Source: RBG-13-68-16 sp041494245 | GTDB lineage: Bacteria; Acidobacteriota; Thermoanaerobaculia; Thermoanaerobaculales; Thermoanaerobaculaceae | Direction: 5' to 3' | DNA length: 64,000 nt | Assembly (NCBI GenBank): GCA_041494245.1 | Contig: JBGQAK010000005.1 | Coordinates: 124,001 to 188,000, forward strand | Shown here: in pieces, positions 54,632-63,268 of the stretch | Layout: each line of letters starts with the position of its first letter | How positions within the stretch are numbered: position 1 is the stretch's first letter | Made by a program: the position numbers and the translations under genes | Notes under the pieces: model-generated | What the model was told of the DNA's origin: nothing | The model's input: the letters and a program-made list of their open reading frames with translations, nothing else | Databases searched by the model: none

Positions 54632-55009
54632 CCGGTCGGAACGGCTGCCAGGTGTGGTGAATTTGACGAGCCCTTCGCGGCGCGACGATACACCCGATGC
54701 CGCCATCTCAGCGTCTGATTACCTCGTCAACCTCATGTACGTGATCCGGTGCGGGCGGGTGGCCGCTTTGCCGAACGTCTTCTTGCGTCCATCGGTACCT
54801 GGTATCCGATTTCAGTCAGTGTATCGTTGGCCAGCAAGTTGTCTGGTGTTCCGGGGGTCAGGCAGGAATGGGTGCCAATGAGAGAGAATCTGTCGAATGC
54901 GATACCTGCTCCGACCACACTCACCGTCTTCATTTCCCGTGGTGACGACGAGTCGTCGTGAGCGACTGGCACTGATGCTGCCTACCGTGTCCACGGCTCG
55001 GGTGAAGGA
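54632..55009. other. Gap with ettA relic C and a GGTACC repeat
   Basis: 378 bp without an intact gene. It contains ettA fragment C (54723-54788) and GGTACCTGGTATCC at 54800-54813. The plus frame from 54888 is weak and has no family signal. Confidence 0.4.
54723..54788 (-). pseudogene. ettA: ettA 3'-end relic C (C-terminal tail)
   Basis: The minus strand reads RKKTFGKAATRPHRITYMRL, then TR. It matches the last residues of EttA (LG-x2-A-x-RPHRI-YRKLT). Nothing else of the gene is present. GGTACCTGGTATCC follows immediately to the right. Confidence 0.65.
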
Positions 55010-57004
55010 ATGAAGCATCGCGGTCAACCGAGCAGGAGCAAGAGGAGTCAGGCGTCCAGAATAGGCGGGGCAGCTCCCCTGTGGCACTCCTCTTGGCTTT
55101 TCGCTCCAGTCCTCGCGATCGTGACATTCCTCGCATACCGACCGGCGTGGTACGGGCAACGGCTCTGGGACGACGCCGCCCACATGACCCGCGCCGGCCT
55201 GCAGTCGTTCGAGGGTCTCAAGCGCATTTGGCTGGAGTTCGGGGCGACCCAGCAGTACTACCCGCTGACCCACACGGCTTTCTGGATCGAGCACCGGTTG
55301 TGGGGCTCTGAGACGCTCGGGTACCACCTCGTCAACATCGCACTCCACCTGGTCGTTGCGTTGTTGCTCGTGAGGGTCTTGCAGGCACTGGGGATCAAGG
55401 GAGCGTACCTAGCGTCGGCCCTGTTCGCCCTGCACCCGGTCCATGTCGAATCGGTCGCCTGGATCACCGAACTCAAGAACACCCTTTCGGGGGCGTTCTT
55501 TGTCGGCGCCGCGTTGGCCTACCTGCGATTCGACACGTCTCGGAGGAAGCGGATGTACGCCCTGGCGCTGACGGCTTTTGCTCTGGGCTTGTTGGCCAAG
55601 ACAGCGATCGCGACCTTGCCGGTGGCGCTCCTCGTGGTCCTGTGGTGGCGGCGGGGGTGGCTGGCGTGGCGGCGTGACGTGGCGCCGCTTGTCCCGTTCC
55701 TTGCATTGGGTCTCTGCGCGGCTGCCCTGACCGCGTGGGTCGAGCGGCGCTACGTGATCGGCGGGCTGGCGATGCACTTCGGTCTGGGGCCAGTGGAGCG
55801 GGCCCTGCTGGCGGGACGGGCTCTCTGGTTCTACCTGGGCAAGCTCCTCTGGCCGGTTGACCTCATGTTCTTCTATCCGCGCTGGGAGATCACCCGGTCG
55901 GTGTGGTGGCTCTATCTCTTTCCCCTCGGCGCGCTGGGCTTGATGATCGGGTTGTGGGTGCTGCGCAAGCGCGCGCGCGGGCCGCTGGCGGCGTTGCTCT
56001 TCTTCGTTGCAGCACTCCTTCCGGCCCTTGGCTTCGTCGACGTCTATCCGTTCCGCTACTCGTATGTCGCCGATCACTTCCAGTATCTCGCCAGTCTGGG
56101 CGTGATCGTCTTCCTCTGTGCCGTTGCCGCGTCGTGGATGGAGCAGCAGAGCGGACGGCGCCGGATGGCTGGCCAGGTGTCGTGTCTGGTCGTGTTGGCA
56201 GTGCTTGCGATGCTTACATGGCGGCAGAGCGGGCTGTATGCGGATAGCGAGACGCTCTATCGCCGGACCCTGGAGCGCAATCCCCGGTGCTGGCTGGCCC
56301 TCAATAACCTCGGTGTGATCAGTCTGGAGCGTCAGGACTACAATGAGGCGGAGAGGCTCTTCTTCGAGTCCCTTCGTCTCAATCCGGGGTACGAGGCGGC
56401 GCTGAACAACTGCGGCTTCGTGCTGGCACGTCACGGGCGGGTCGACGAGGCCATCGCGTACTACCATCGTGCCCTGCAGATCTGGCCCGAATACCCCGAC
56501 GCGAACGTCAATCTTGGCAACGCGCTGTTCGCGCAGGGCAAGTTTGATGACGCGATCGGACATTACACACAGGCCCTCCGTCTCAGTCCGGGACTGGTCG
56601 AGCCCCACAACAACCTGGCTTTTGCCCTGCTCGCCCAGGGCAAGCCCAGAGAGGCGATCCCGCAGTTCGAGGAGGCTCTACGGCTTGATGATTCGTCCAG
56701 GACGGCGCTTGCAGGTCTCGCCTGGACCCTGGCGGTGAGCGGTGATCCCGGCATTCGCAACGGCGCGCGGGCCGTCGGCCTGGCCGAACGAGCTGCATGG
56801 CTCTCACGCCGGAGCGATCCGCTGGTCCTGGACGTGCTTGCCGCGGCCTACGCGGAGGCCGGCCGGTTCGACGACGCGGTCTCCGCGGTAGGGGAAGCGC
56901 TCGACCGGGCCCGTGAGACCAATCGGGGTGATCTGGTCATTGAGCTCGAGAGGCGACTTCGTCTCTACCGGTCGGGCCTGCCTTTCCACGAAAACAACTT
57001 GTAA
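55010..57004 (+). CDS. TMTC-like multi-pass membrane protein with C-terminal TPR domain
   Basis: A 664-residue protein. Residues 30-420 contain about nine to ten transmembrane helices with the TMTC/GT-C features LWDDAAHM (acidic first-loop motif), ALFALHPVHVESVAWITELK and YVADHFQYLASLG. Residues 430-640 hold four or five TPR units (RNPRCWLALNNLGVISLERQ, YPDANVNLGNALFAQGKFDD, GLVEPHNNLAFALLAQGKPR). In eukaryotes TMTCs are O-mannosyltransferases; bacterial relatives are uncharacterised but could glycosylate exported proteins using lipid-linked sugars. ATG 55010 has a close GAAGGA. Flanked by ettA relics C and D. Confidence 0.85.
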   Translation: MKHRGQPSRSKRSQASRIGGAAPLWHSSWLFAPVLAIVTFLAYRPAWYGQRLWDDAAHMTRAGLQSFEGLKRIWLEFGATQQYYPLTHTAFWIEHRLWGSETLGYHLVNIALHLVVALLLVRVLQALGIKGAYLASALFALHPVHVESVAWITELKNTLSGAFFVGAALAYLRFDTSRRKRMYALALTAFALGLLAKTAIATLPVALLVVLWWRRGWLAWRRDVAPLVPFLALGLCAAALTAWVERRYVIGGLAMHFGLGPVERALLAGRALWFYLGKLLWPVDLMFFYPRWEITRSVWWLYLFPLGALGLMIGLWVLRKRARGPLAALLFFVAALLPALGFVDVYPFRYSYVADHFQYLASLGVIVFLCAVAASWMEQQSGRRRMAGQVSCLVVLAVLAMLTWRQSGLYADSETLYRRTLERNPRCWLALNNLGVISLERQDYNEAERLFFESLRLNPGYEAALNNCGFVLARHGRVDEAIAYYHRALQIWPEYPDANVNLGNALFAQGKFDDAIGHYTQALRLSPGLVEPHNNLAFALLAQGKPREAIPQFEEALRLDDSSRTALAGLAWTLAVSGDPGIRNGARAVGLAERAAWLSRRSDPLVLDVLAAAYAEAGRFDDAVSAVGEALDRARETNRGDLVIELERRLRLYRSGLPFHENNL

Positions 57005-57248
57005 AGCCTGCCCGCCGCGATCGCGAGAAGCGCTCCGGCCAGGAGGGGAAAGACCCGTCGGGAGATGGCCGGCCTCATGTCAGGGATAAGGGATTGGAGT
57101 TTCCTTTCACCTTGACCAACGATAGGCGCGACCACGGCACGATCAAGGCCTCTACAGGGTAGGCGAGGCGCCAGGCGGTGCCTGGTTGCCCGCGAACTCT
57201 GGCGCGTCGCACCTGTCTACAGAAAGTGGCTAGCCGGGAACGTCCTCA
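57005..57248. other. Short gap with a GGCGCC repeat
   Basis: No gene. An imperfect palindrome GGCGCCAGGCGGTGCCTGG lies at about 57166-57184 and resembles the GGTACC/GGYGCC repeats elsewhere. Confidence 0.35.
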
Positions 57249-57495
57249 CCTCGTCAACTTCCGATACGTGACCCTGTGCGGGCGGGTGGCGGCGTCGCCG
57301 AGGGTTTTGCGGTGCCACTCCTCGTACTCGGAGAAGTAGCGGGAGTACCGGGCTCCTGTTGGCCAGCGCCGCTCGCGGCCCACCCTGCCGCCTCGGCTCC
57401 GATCGTCGGCATTGCAGCCCGCGTCGTGCTCCCGAGCCCCTTGCCCCCGCACGGTGCGGTCGAGGAACCAGCGGTCATGCGAGATGGCCACAACA
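57249..57495 (-). pseudogene. ettA: ettA 3'-end relic D (H-loop and C-terminus with replaced middle)
   Basis: The minus frame gives VVAISHDRWFLDRTV, about 110 nt of unrelated GC-rich sequence, then YFSEYEEWHRKTLGDAATRP, HRVTYRKLTR. The intervening EttA segment ATHILAFEGDSKVTFFDGN is missing and replaced. The C-terminal part keeps the frame. Confidence 0.78.
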
Positions 57496-57540
57496 CAACC
57501 GGAACGTACGTGAACTCGGTCACGCTGTTGGTTCAAGGTT

Positions 57541-57570
57541 TGTCAACTGTGCCGGACCTGGCGCCTACCT
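57541..57570 (+). repeat. GCCGGACCTGG repeat, left direct copy
   Basis: TGTCAACTGTGCCGGACCTG followed by GCGCCTACC. The same sequence core recurs in direct orientation at 58701-58730 and 63966-63990. With the 58701 copy it brackets the NmrA-like gene. Confidence 0.6.
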
Positions 57571-57587
57571 CAAAGATGGCAAAGAAC

Positions 57588-58499
57588 TCACGATGGGCGC
57601 CTGACTTGACGCGCTGAGAGCACATCCCGGGCAGTCGTCCAATGCATGCCGGGATAGCGATCGTTGTCGAGCGGCTCTAGCTTTGCCCGGCCGTCGAACA
57701 TGTTACGCGTGTACTGCATGCCCTGCCATGCCGGGTAAAGTTCCTTCTCTCCGGGAGCGACCGTGCGCGCGACCTTGATAAGCGTGCCGAGCATTCCCAG
57801 ACCTCCGGCGCGAAACAGACGGAACTTCTCTCCGGTCACCTCACTCACGACCGCTGTCAGATCCCGGGCGCTGAGTTGATCGCCAGCGATTCGTAGAATG
57901 CGAGGGGTGGACGGATCAAGAGCCGCGCTCGCCGTGAATGCGGCCGTGTCGTCCATCGTCGTGAAGTCCATGCGCTGGTCCGCGTCGCCCCAATAGAGGA
58001 CTCGCTTCAGTTTGAAGAGAATGAGCGGCATCTGACCGGTCAGCATATCGGCAAACGCACCGTTGTAGATCGTGGTCGCTGAAATCGAAGTCTTATCCAG
58101 ACGCTGGTGGAATTCTCGGCGCAGATCGAGATTGCGATTCTCTCCGGGTGGAAACTTGGTGAAATCGATCGAGTAGTCGGACGGAATGAAACGTGGCACG
58201 TCAGCCTTGATCGCAGCGTCGAGCAGAACCGTTTGCGTTTCCACGATCACATCCCGCAATCCCTGCAGCGCGGACACCACGCAGGACGCACCCGAGCATG
58301 CCGGTCTCACTTCGGAAGCGCTGCTCAAGTCGACACTGGCAATCGTTACGCCGAGCTCCTGCAGTCGCTCAATCTTGTCTCGCGCAGTGCCGTGGCGAAC
58401 AAGCGCTCTTACGCTGGCTCCCCGTTCGAGCAAAGCTCTCGCGATGCGTCCGCCGAGATTACCGGTAGCTCCCGCCACGACGATAGTCGAGGCATTCAT
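57588..58499 (-). CDS. NmrA-like NAD(P)-binding oxidoreductase
   Basis: A 303-residue atypical SDR. VVAGATGNLGGRIA is the cofactor loop, ALVRHGTARDK contributes the adenine phosphate-binding Arg, and SDYSIDFTKFPPGEN replaces the SDR YxxxK region, as in NmrA/isoflavone-reductase-like proteins. It probably binds NADP(H) and acts as a reductase or redox sensor. The start is the ATG 58499-58497 (MNASTIVVAG); TACTAT lies 7 nt upstream. The frame stays open further upstream and fuses with ettA relic E, so a longer chimeric product is possible. Confidence 0.85.
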   Translation of the reverse strand: MNASTIVVAGATGNLGGRIARALLERGASVRALVRHGTARDKIERLQELGVTIASVDLSSASEVRPACSGASCVVSALQGLRDVIVETQTVLLDAAIKADVPRFIPSDYSIDFTKFPPGENRNLDLRREFHQRLDKTSISATTIYNGAFADMLTGQMPLILFKLKRVLYWGDADQRMDFTTMDDTAAFTASAALDPSTPRILRIAGDQLSARDLTAVVSEVTGEKFRLFRAGGLGMLGTLIKVARTVAPGEKELYPAWQGMQYTRNMFDGRAKLEPLDNDRYPGMHWTTARDVLSARQVRRPS

Positions 58500-58506
58500 G
58501 ACTTCG

Positions 58507-58512
58507 ATAGTA
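58507..58512 (-). promoter_or_regulatory. -10-like TACTAT, leaderless start
   Basis: On the minus strand TACTAT ends 7 nt before the ATG of the NmrA-like gene, with no ribosome-binding site. Confidence 0.3.
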
Positions 58513-58599
58513 ACCGATCCCCGGGAAGAGCCTGGGGCTTCCTCAACAGCTTCGTTACTCAACCAAAGCTCTGCCATCGGGCTACGGCGAGGACTTACG

Positions 58600-58695
58600 A
58601 AGAAGGTGACCTTGGACTCGCCCTCGAAGGCGAGGATGTGCGTCCCGATGCGGTCGAGGAACCAACGGTCGTGGAAGATCACGACGACGCCGCAC
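58600..58695 (-). pseudogene. ettA: ettA 3'-end relic E (H-loop segment), in frame with the NmrA-like gene
   Basis: The minus frame reads GVVVIFHDRWFLDRIGTHIL, AFEGESKVTFF, then leaves the EttA sequence. It keeps the H-loop His and has Phe where EttA has Ser. No stop separates it from the downstream NmrA-like start, 100 nt away. Confidence 0.78.
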
Positions 58696-58700
58696 GCGTT

Positions 58701-58730
58701 AGTCAGGTCTGCCGGACCTGGCACCTATCC
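58701..58730 (+). repeat. GCCGGACCTGG repeat, right direct copy
   Basis: AGTCAGGTCTGCCGGACCTG followed by GCACCTATCC. It matches the copy at 57541-57570 over the core and lies at the edge of ettA relic E. Confidence 0.6.
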
Positions 58731-58795
58731 TGTGAACTTGCCAGTTTGAACCCCATGATGGAGGCAATCCGGCCAATTGCGTAAATAGCACCCTT

Positions 58796-58825
58796 AGTGC
58801 CGGGCACCCATCGGTACCCGGCACT
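58796..58825 (-). terminator. Perfect hairpin downstream of the gene at 58906
   Basis: AGTGCCGGG and CCCGGCACT form a 9-bp stem with a 12-nt loop containing GGTACC overlap sequence. It lies about 80 nt beyond the stop codon of the minus-strand gene. With no T tract it may be a GGTACC-type repeat rather than a terminator. Confidence 0.4.
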
Positions 58826-58905
58826 GATGGACAGTCCTAAACAGCCGCTCACTCTGCACGACGCGGCATAGCCAACATCGACCGCGCCAGGGCGCGGGTA
58901 CGGGC

Positions 58906-59715
58906 TCAGTCGCCAACGACGCGCAAGCCGTAGATGACAAAGCCGCTGTTGACCAGCGCTGCGTTGCCGCGCAGGCCGAAGCGCAGGGTCATGTCGTGGC
59001 GAAAGAACGCCGTCGCCTGGGCGTCGGTCAGGCCGTACGTTGACATCAGATTGGCCTTGCTGAGGAAGCCTCCGATGCAAACGCGGGTCTCGCTGAAGCG
59101 GCGCGTCGCGCTGTGGCCCGGGTCGAGGCTCTGCGTGTCCTGGTACGTGGCCGCGAAGCTGGTCTCGAGCTTGCCGTTAAACGGAAGGGTGGTCGTCGGG
59201 TCGATCAGCGCTGGGTCGTTCAGCACGTCGCTCTCGACGATGAGGTAGGGAGCCAGGCGGAAGTTCGCGTTGGGCTGGAAGACCCCGGTCGAGTTCTGGA
59301 AGCTGTAGAAGGCGATCGGTGTGAGCCAATGGCAGAGCAGCGAGTGGGCGCTGCGACCCGGGATGGTGAGGCGGCCGATGTCGGAAAAATCGAAGGACGT
59401 AGACGCCGGCGCCAGATTCAGCACGACGCAGCGATCGTCGGGGCCGGGGGTTTCACCGGGGAGGGGCGTGCAGTCCGCAAGGAGACTCACGGTCCCGGCC
59501 TGCAACAGGCCGTCGAACTGCACGTTGCGCCCAAACGAGTCGGTATCGGCGCCGCCCGGTGACACCCGCGCCGCCGCCGCCGCCGCGGTGAGTTCGGCGC
59601 GCACCGCCTTCACCTCGGCGCGGAAGTCGGCGCGGTCGGTCGCGGACTGTGCGACGGCGGCGCCCGCGGTCGCGCCACAGATAGCCAGGATGATCCAGAA
59701 GTGCTTCATTGACAT
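58906..59715 (-). CDS. Secreted protein of unknown function
   Basis: A 269-residue exported protein with signal peptide MSMKHFWIILAICGATAGAA. A helical segment (residues 20-50, RADFRAEVKAVRAELTAA) precedes a beta-rich body with three or four Cys (ADCTPLPGETPGPDDRC, LLCHWLTP, RVCIGGF). No family is recognised. ATG 59715-59713 follows GAGGAGAAAAGC. The hydrophobic, disulfide-capable pattern suggests an extracellular or periplasmic structural or binding protein. Confidence 0.6.
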   Translation of the reverse strand: MSMKHFWIILAICGATAGAAVAQSATDRADFRAEVKAVRAELTAAAAAARVSPGGADTDSFGRNVQFDGLLQAGTVSLLADCTPLPGETPGPDDRCVVLNLAPASTSFDFSDIGRLTIPGRSAHSLLCHWLTPIAFYSFQNSTGVFQPNANFRLAPYLIVESDVLNDPALIDPTTTLPFNGKLETSFAATYQDTQSLDPGHSATRRFSETRVCIGGFLSKANLMSTYGLTDAQATAFFRHDMTLRFGLRGNAALVNSGFVIYGLRVVGD

Positions 59716-59908
59716 GCTTTTCTCCTCTCTCACGTGAATCGTTATGGATAGGAATTCCCTTCCTAACCTTGCTACTTCTTACCCACCCCCAAGCCAGATG
59801 TGAGGCTGCGAGTTGCATTCTGCTACTGAGCCTCGGTCTTGTCAAGCCGCCGAGTTGCCTGACCAAGGGACTACGCGAAAGGGGGATCGTTGCCTCACTG
59901 CGGGTGTC

Positions 59909-59973
59909 AGGCACGTACTTGGCGGAGTTGTGCGTCAACACGACGAGGATCAGCTAGATGCGTACCCGGCACC
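59909..59973 (+). repeat. 65-bp GTAC-TAGATG repeat, left inverted copy
   Basis: Begins AGGCACGTACTTGGCGGAGT and ends CAGCTAGATGCGTACCCGG, CACC. The minus-strand copy at 60641-60709 has the same two ends (GTACCTAGCCGAATTAG and CCGCTGGATGCGTACCTGG). The two inverted copies enclose only the OsmC gene. Confidence 0.6.
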
Positions 59974-60010
59974 ACTTCCTGACACCCGTCGGCGCGATCC
60001 GGTCGAAGGA

Positions 60011-60541
60011 TCAGCGGCGCGCCTCGCAGCTGACCGACACCGTGGGCGCCGCGCGCAGGGTTTGGAGCACGACGCAGTATCGCTCGGTGAGGCGCTGCAG
60101 CGTGGCGAGCTGGTCGGGCGTGGCGTCCGTGTCGAGGTCGAAGCGCAGCCGGACCGCCGCGAACCCGACCGGAGCATCCTTCGAGACCCCGAGCGTGCCG
60201 CGGAAGTCCAGGTCGCCCTCCGCGGTCACCGTTCCGCCCCGAACCGGCGCGCCGATCGCGGTGGCCACCGCCTGGAGTGTCACGCCCGCGCATGCCGCCA
60301 GGGCTTCGAGCAACATGTCTCCCGAGCACGCCAGCGACCCGTCGCCTCCGGTGGCCGGATGGAGTCCGGCCTCGATGAGCGCCCGCCCGGTCTCGACCTT
60401 GCACGACAGCCGCTCGCCCAGCTGACCGTGCGCGGACAACGTCACGAACGCCGCCGCCGGTTCGTTCTTGTAGCGCTCCTTCAACGGTGCCTGTATCGCC
60501 CGCAATGTCTCGGCATCCACGGCGCCCTCCCGCCCTGTCAT
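60011..60541 (-). CDS. OsmC-family peroxiredoxin-like protein
   Basis: A 176-residue OsmC/Ohr-fold protein. The two redox Cys are in LSCKVETGRA and ALAACAGVTLQAVA, the second on the central helix as in the family. These reduce organic hydroperoxides with thiols. The N-terminus (AETLRAIQAPLKERYKNEPA) is of the OsmC-like, not Ohr, type. The start at ATG 60541-60539 has no strong ribosome-binding site. It is the only gene between inverted GTAC-type repeats at 59909 and 60709, so it may have moved as a unit. Confidence 0.86.
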   Translation of the reverse strand: MTGREGAVDAETLRAIQAPLKERYKNEPAAAFVTLSAHGQLGERLSCKVETGRALIEAGLHPATGGDGSLACSGDMLLEALAACAGVTLQAVATAIGAPVRGGTVTAEGDLDFRGTLGVSKDAPVGFAAVRLRFDLDTDATPDQLATLQRLTERYCVVLQTLRAAPTVSVSCEARR

Positions 60542-60640
60542 CGGTACGCCGTGGTCAACAGCGGCAGGTGCGTCGGGATTCCGGTGGCGTGCGACCTCGC
60601 CAGCCTCGCCGGCCCGGGCACTGATTACGGCCGCGAATGG

Positions 60641-60709
60641 GCACCAGGTACGCATCCAGCGGAATTGAAGAAGCGTGGGCTAATTCGGCTAGGTACGTAC
60701 CTGGCACCC
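60641..60709 (-). repeat. GTAC-TAGATG repeat, right inverted copy
   Basis: The minus strand starts GTGCCAGGTACGTACCTAGC and ends CCGCTGGATGCGTACCTGG, TGC. It is about two-thirds identical by eye to the plus copy at 59909-59973, with the ends best conserved. Confidence 0.58.
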
Positions 60710-60770
60710 CATCTGCCAGATTCCGGGTTCGGACACGCATTCTCACTCGTGTTCTCCGACGGGAGTCGGG

Positions 60771-60776
60771 TAAACT
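60771..60776 (+). promoter_or_regulatory. -10 box TAAACT, likely leaderless start
   Basis: TAAACT ends 6 nt before ATG 60783, again without a Shine-Dalgarno sequence. Confidence 0.35.
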
Positions 60777-60782
60777 GCGACG

Positions 60783-63035
60783 ATGTCGCTGCAACCCGGC
60801 ACGCGTCTCGGCCCGTACGAGATTGTCGCCCCGCTGGGCGCGGGTGGAATGGGCGAGGTGTACCGCGCCCGTGACACGCGGCTCGGCCGCGAGGTGGCGA
60901 TCAAGGGCCTGCCCGAAGCGTTCGCGAAGCATCCCGAACGGCTGGCGCGCTTCGAGGGCGAGGCGCGGCTGCTGGCGTCGCTCAACCACCCGAACATCGC
61001 CAGTATCTTCGGGCTCGAGGAGTCCGCGGGCACGCCGTACCTCGTGCTCGAACTCGTCGAGGGCGAGACGCTGGCGGCAAGGCTCGCGCGCGGCCCGCTG
61101 TCGGTGCGCGAGGCGCTCGAGCTGGGCGGACAGGTGGCCGCGGCGGTCGAGGCGGCGCACGACCGCGGCGTGATCCACCGCGACCTGAAACCCGCCAACG
61201 TCATGATCACCCCGACGGGGAGTGCCAAGGTGCTGGACTTCGGGCTCGCGAAGCTGGTCGCCCCCAGGGGCGTCGGGGAGACGGCACGGGCGGACACCGT
61301 GGTCGAGGCGACCGAAGCGGGCGTCATCCTCGGCACCGCGGCTTACATGAGCCCCGAGCAGGCGCGGGGCAGGCAGGTGGACCGGCGCAGCGACGTGTGG
61401 TCGTTCGGCTGCGTGCTGTACGAGTGCCTCGCCGGACGTCCCGCGTTCGAGGGCGAAACGGTCTCGGACCTGATCGCGCGGATCCTCGAGCGCGAGCCCG
61501 ATTGGTCGGCATTGCCCGCCGGCACGCCCTCCCGCGTGTGCGAGATCCTGAAGCGCTGCCTGCGCAAGAACGCCGCCGAGCGCCCGCGGGACATCCGCGA
61601 CGTTCGCCTCGAGCTCGTCGAGGAGGCCGGGGGCGGCGTGACGAGCGGCCGGGCCGCGCTGCCGTCGGTGGCGGTGCTCCCGTTCATCAACCTGAGCGCC
61701 GATCCCGAAAACGACTACTTCGCCGACGGCATCACCGAGGACGTGATCGCTCACCTCGCCAAGGTTCGTTCGCTCAAGGTCATCTCGCGCACCTCGGTGA
61801 TGGTGTTCAAGAAGCGCGAGAAGGGCATGCGCGAGATCGGCACCGCTCTGGGCGCCGGCACGATCGTGGACGGAAGCGTGCGCCGGGCCGGGAATCGCGT
61901 CCGCATCGTCGCGAAGCTCATCGACGCCACAACCGACGAGCACCTCTGGGTCGAGACCTACGACCGCGACCTGACGGACATCTTCACGATCCAGACGGAC
62001 GTGGCGCTGAAGATCGCTGCCGCGCTGCAGGCCGAGCTGTCGCCCAACGAGCGGGCGCGGATCGGGCGGCCCCCCACCGCCGATCTCGAGGCGTATCAGC
62101 TCTACCTCCAGGGGCGACAGTGCTTCCTGAGGTTCACCCCGGAGGGGTACCGCCAGAGCATCGCCCTCCTCGAGCAGGCGATCGCGAAGGACCCGGGGTT
62201 CGCCTTGGCGCATGTCGCGCTGGCGCACACCTACACCCACCTTGGCATCGAGGGGATCCTCGGGTGGGAGCCCGAACTGGTCTACCGGCGGGCCAAGGAC
62301 GCTATCGCCAAGGCCCTGGCGCTCGACGACGGCCTTGGGGAAGCGCATGGCATCGCCGGACTGCTCCGCTTCGTATGTGACTTCGACTGGGCTGGCGCCG
62401 AGAAGGAGCTCCGCCTCGCCCTGGAACTCAGCCCGGGCAGCGCCGACGTTCACGACCATTACGGCTGGCTGTGCTCGGCGCTCGGCCGCTACGACGAGGC
62501 GCTTGGGGCCGTGCGGCGCGCCCGCGAACTCGACCCGCTCGCCCATCGCTCCGACGTCGCCTCCGAGCTGATGCGCGCGGGCCGGTACGAGGACGCACTC
62601 CAGGAAGCGGTGCGCATCGTCGAGCTCGATCCTGGGATCACCCGGGGACACTCGCTCGTTGGCTGGGCCCACCTCAAGCTGGGACACGTGGGCGAGGGTC
62701 TGGCGGCGCTCGAGCGCGCCGCTGCGCTCTCGCCCGAGGTCACCATGTTCCGCGCCCAGCTCGGCCAGGCGTTCGCGATGACGGGCGACGCCGAGAAGGC
62801 TCACGCCGTTCTGGGGGAACTCAAACGCCTGGCAGCCGAGCAGTACGTCTCCCCGTATCACTTTGCGTACGTGTACACCGGCCTCGGCGAGTACGACGCC
62901 GCCATCGATTGGCTCGAGCGCGCCTTCGCGCAGCGCGCCGGCTCCGTCTACGGCATCAAGGGGTCGTTCCTCTTCGCCGACCTGAGGGAGCACCCCCGCT
63001 TCGTCGCGCTGCTGCGCAAAATGAACATCGCGTGA
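60783..63035 (+). CDS. Ser/Thr protein kinase with TolB-like and TPR domains
   Basis: A 750-residue protein. The kinase domain (residues 10-275) is complete: GAGGMGEVYRA loop, REVAIKGLP Lys, IHRDLKPANVM catalytic loop, LDFGLAK, MSPEQARG and DVWSFGCVLYE. Residues 295-430 form a TolB-amino-terminal/FlgO-like module (VAVLPFINLSADPENDYFAD). The rest comprises about six TPR units (EAYQLYLQGRQCF to AIDWLERAFAQ). No transmembrane helix is evident, so this is probably a cytosolic signalling scaffold. This architecture is very common in Acidobacteriota. It has its own TAAACT box 6 nt before the start. Confidence 0.92.
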   Translation: MSLQPGTRLGPYEIVAPLGAGGMGEVYRARDTRLGREVAIKGLPEAFAKHPERLARFEGEARLLASLNHPNIASIFGLEESAGTPYLVLELVEGETLAARLARGPLSVREALELGGQVAAAVEAAHDRGVIHRDLKPANVMITPTGSAKVLDFGLAKLVAPRGVGETARADTVVEATEAGVILGTAAYMSPEQARGRQVDRRSDVWSFGCVLYECLAGRPAFEGETVSDLIARILEREPDWSALPAGTPSRVCEILKRCLRKNAAERPRDIRDVRLELVEEAGGGVTSGRAALPSVAVLPFINLSADPENDYFADGITEDVIAHLAKVRSLKVISRTSVMVFKKREKGMREIGTALGAGTIVDGSVRRAGNRVRIVAKLIDATTDEHLWVETYDRDLTDIFTIQTDVALKIAAALQAELSPNERARIGRPPTADLEAYQLYLQGRQCFLRFTPEGYRQSIALLEQAIAKDPGFALAHVALAHTYTHLGIEGILGWEPELVYRRAKDAIAKALALDDGLGEAHGIAGLLRFVCDFDWAGAEKELRLALELSPGSADVHDHYGWLCSALGRYDEALGAVRRARELDPLAHRSDVASELMRAGRYEDALQEAVRIVELDPGITRGHSLVGWAHLKLGHVGEGLAALERAAALSPEVTMFRAQLGQAFAMTGDAEKAHAVLGELKRLAAEQYVSPYHFAYVYTGLGEYDAAIDWLERAFAQRAGSVYGIKGSFLFADLREHPRFVALLRKMNIA

Positions 63036-63106
63036 ACCCCGCCGAGGCGGCACGCCGCTGCTTCGTTAGGTCCCCGCGGCCGCGGGTTGACAGGTGTGCG
63101 GTCAGT

Positions 63107-63147
63107 ATCGGTACCGAAGCGGTACCGTGTATCACCATCTCACCATT
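63107..63147 (+). repeat. Double GGTACC repeat with CATCTCACCATT
   Basis: GGTACC at 63110-63115 and 63121-63126, then ATCACCATCTCACCATT at 63131-63147. It is a copy of the element at 17426-17459 with a longer space between the palindromes. Confidence 0.55.
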
Positions 63148-63181
63148 CCGATGAGAGCGCTGTTCGAACCGGCTATCACCC

Positions 63182-63248
63182 CGTCAGCTTCCTGTACGTG
63201 AGCCGGTGCGGGCGGGTGGCGGCGTCGCCGAGGGTCTGCCTTTGGCGC
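63182..63248 (-). pseudogene. ettA: ettA 3'-end relic F (C-terminal tail)
   Basis: The minus strand reads QRQTLGDAATRPHRLTYRKL, T, the final residues of EttA. The H-loop part expected just upstream appears only beyond the 128-residue gene (relic G), so F and G look like one ettA tail split by an insertion. Confidence 0.75.
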
Positions 63249-63268
63249 ACCGCGTGGGCGTTTTGGGC

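Noticed and set aside
60555..63053. 832-codon minus-strand frame opposite the kinase-TPR gene
   Set aside because: The kinase and TPR motifs are on the plus strand; the antisense frame is a codon-bias artefact.
63087..63115. TTGACA near 63087 as a promoter
   Set aside because: No acceptable -10 at 16-18 nt, and no plus-strand gene follows.
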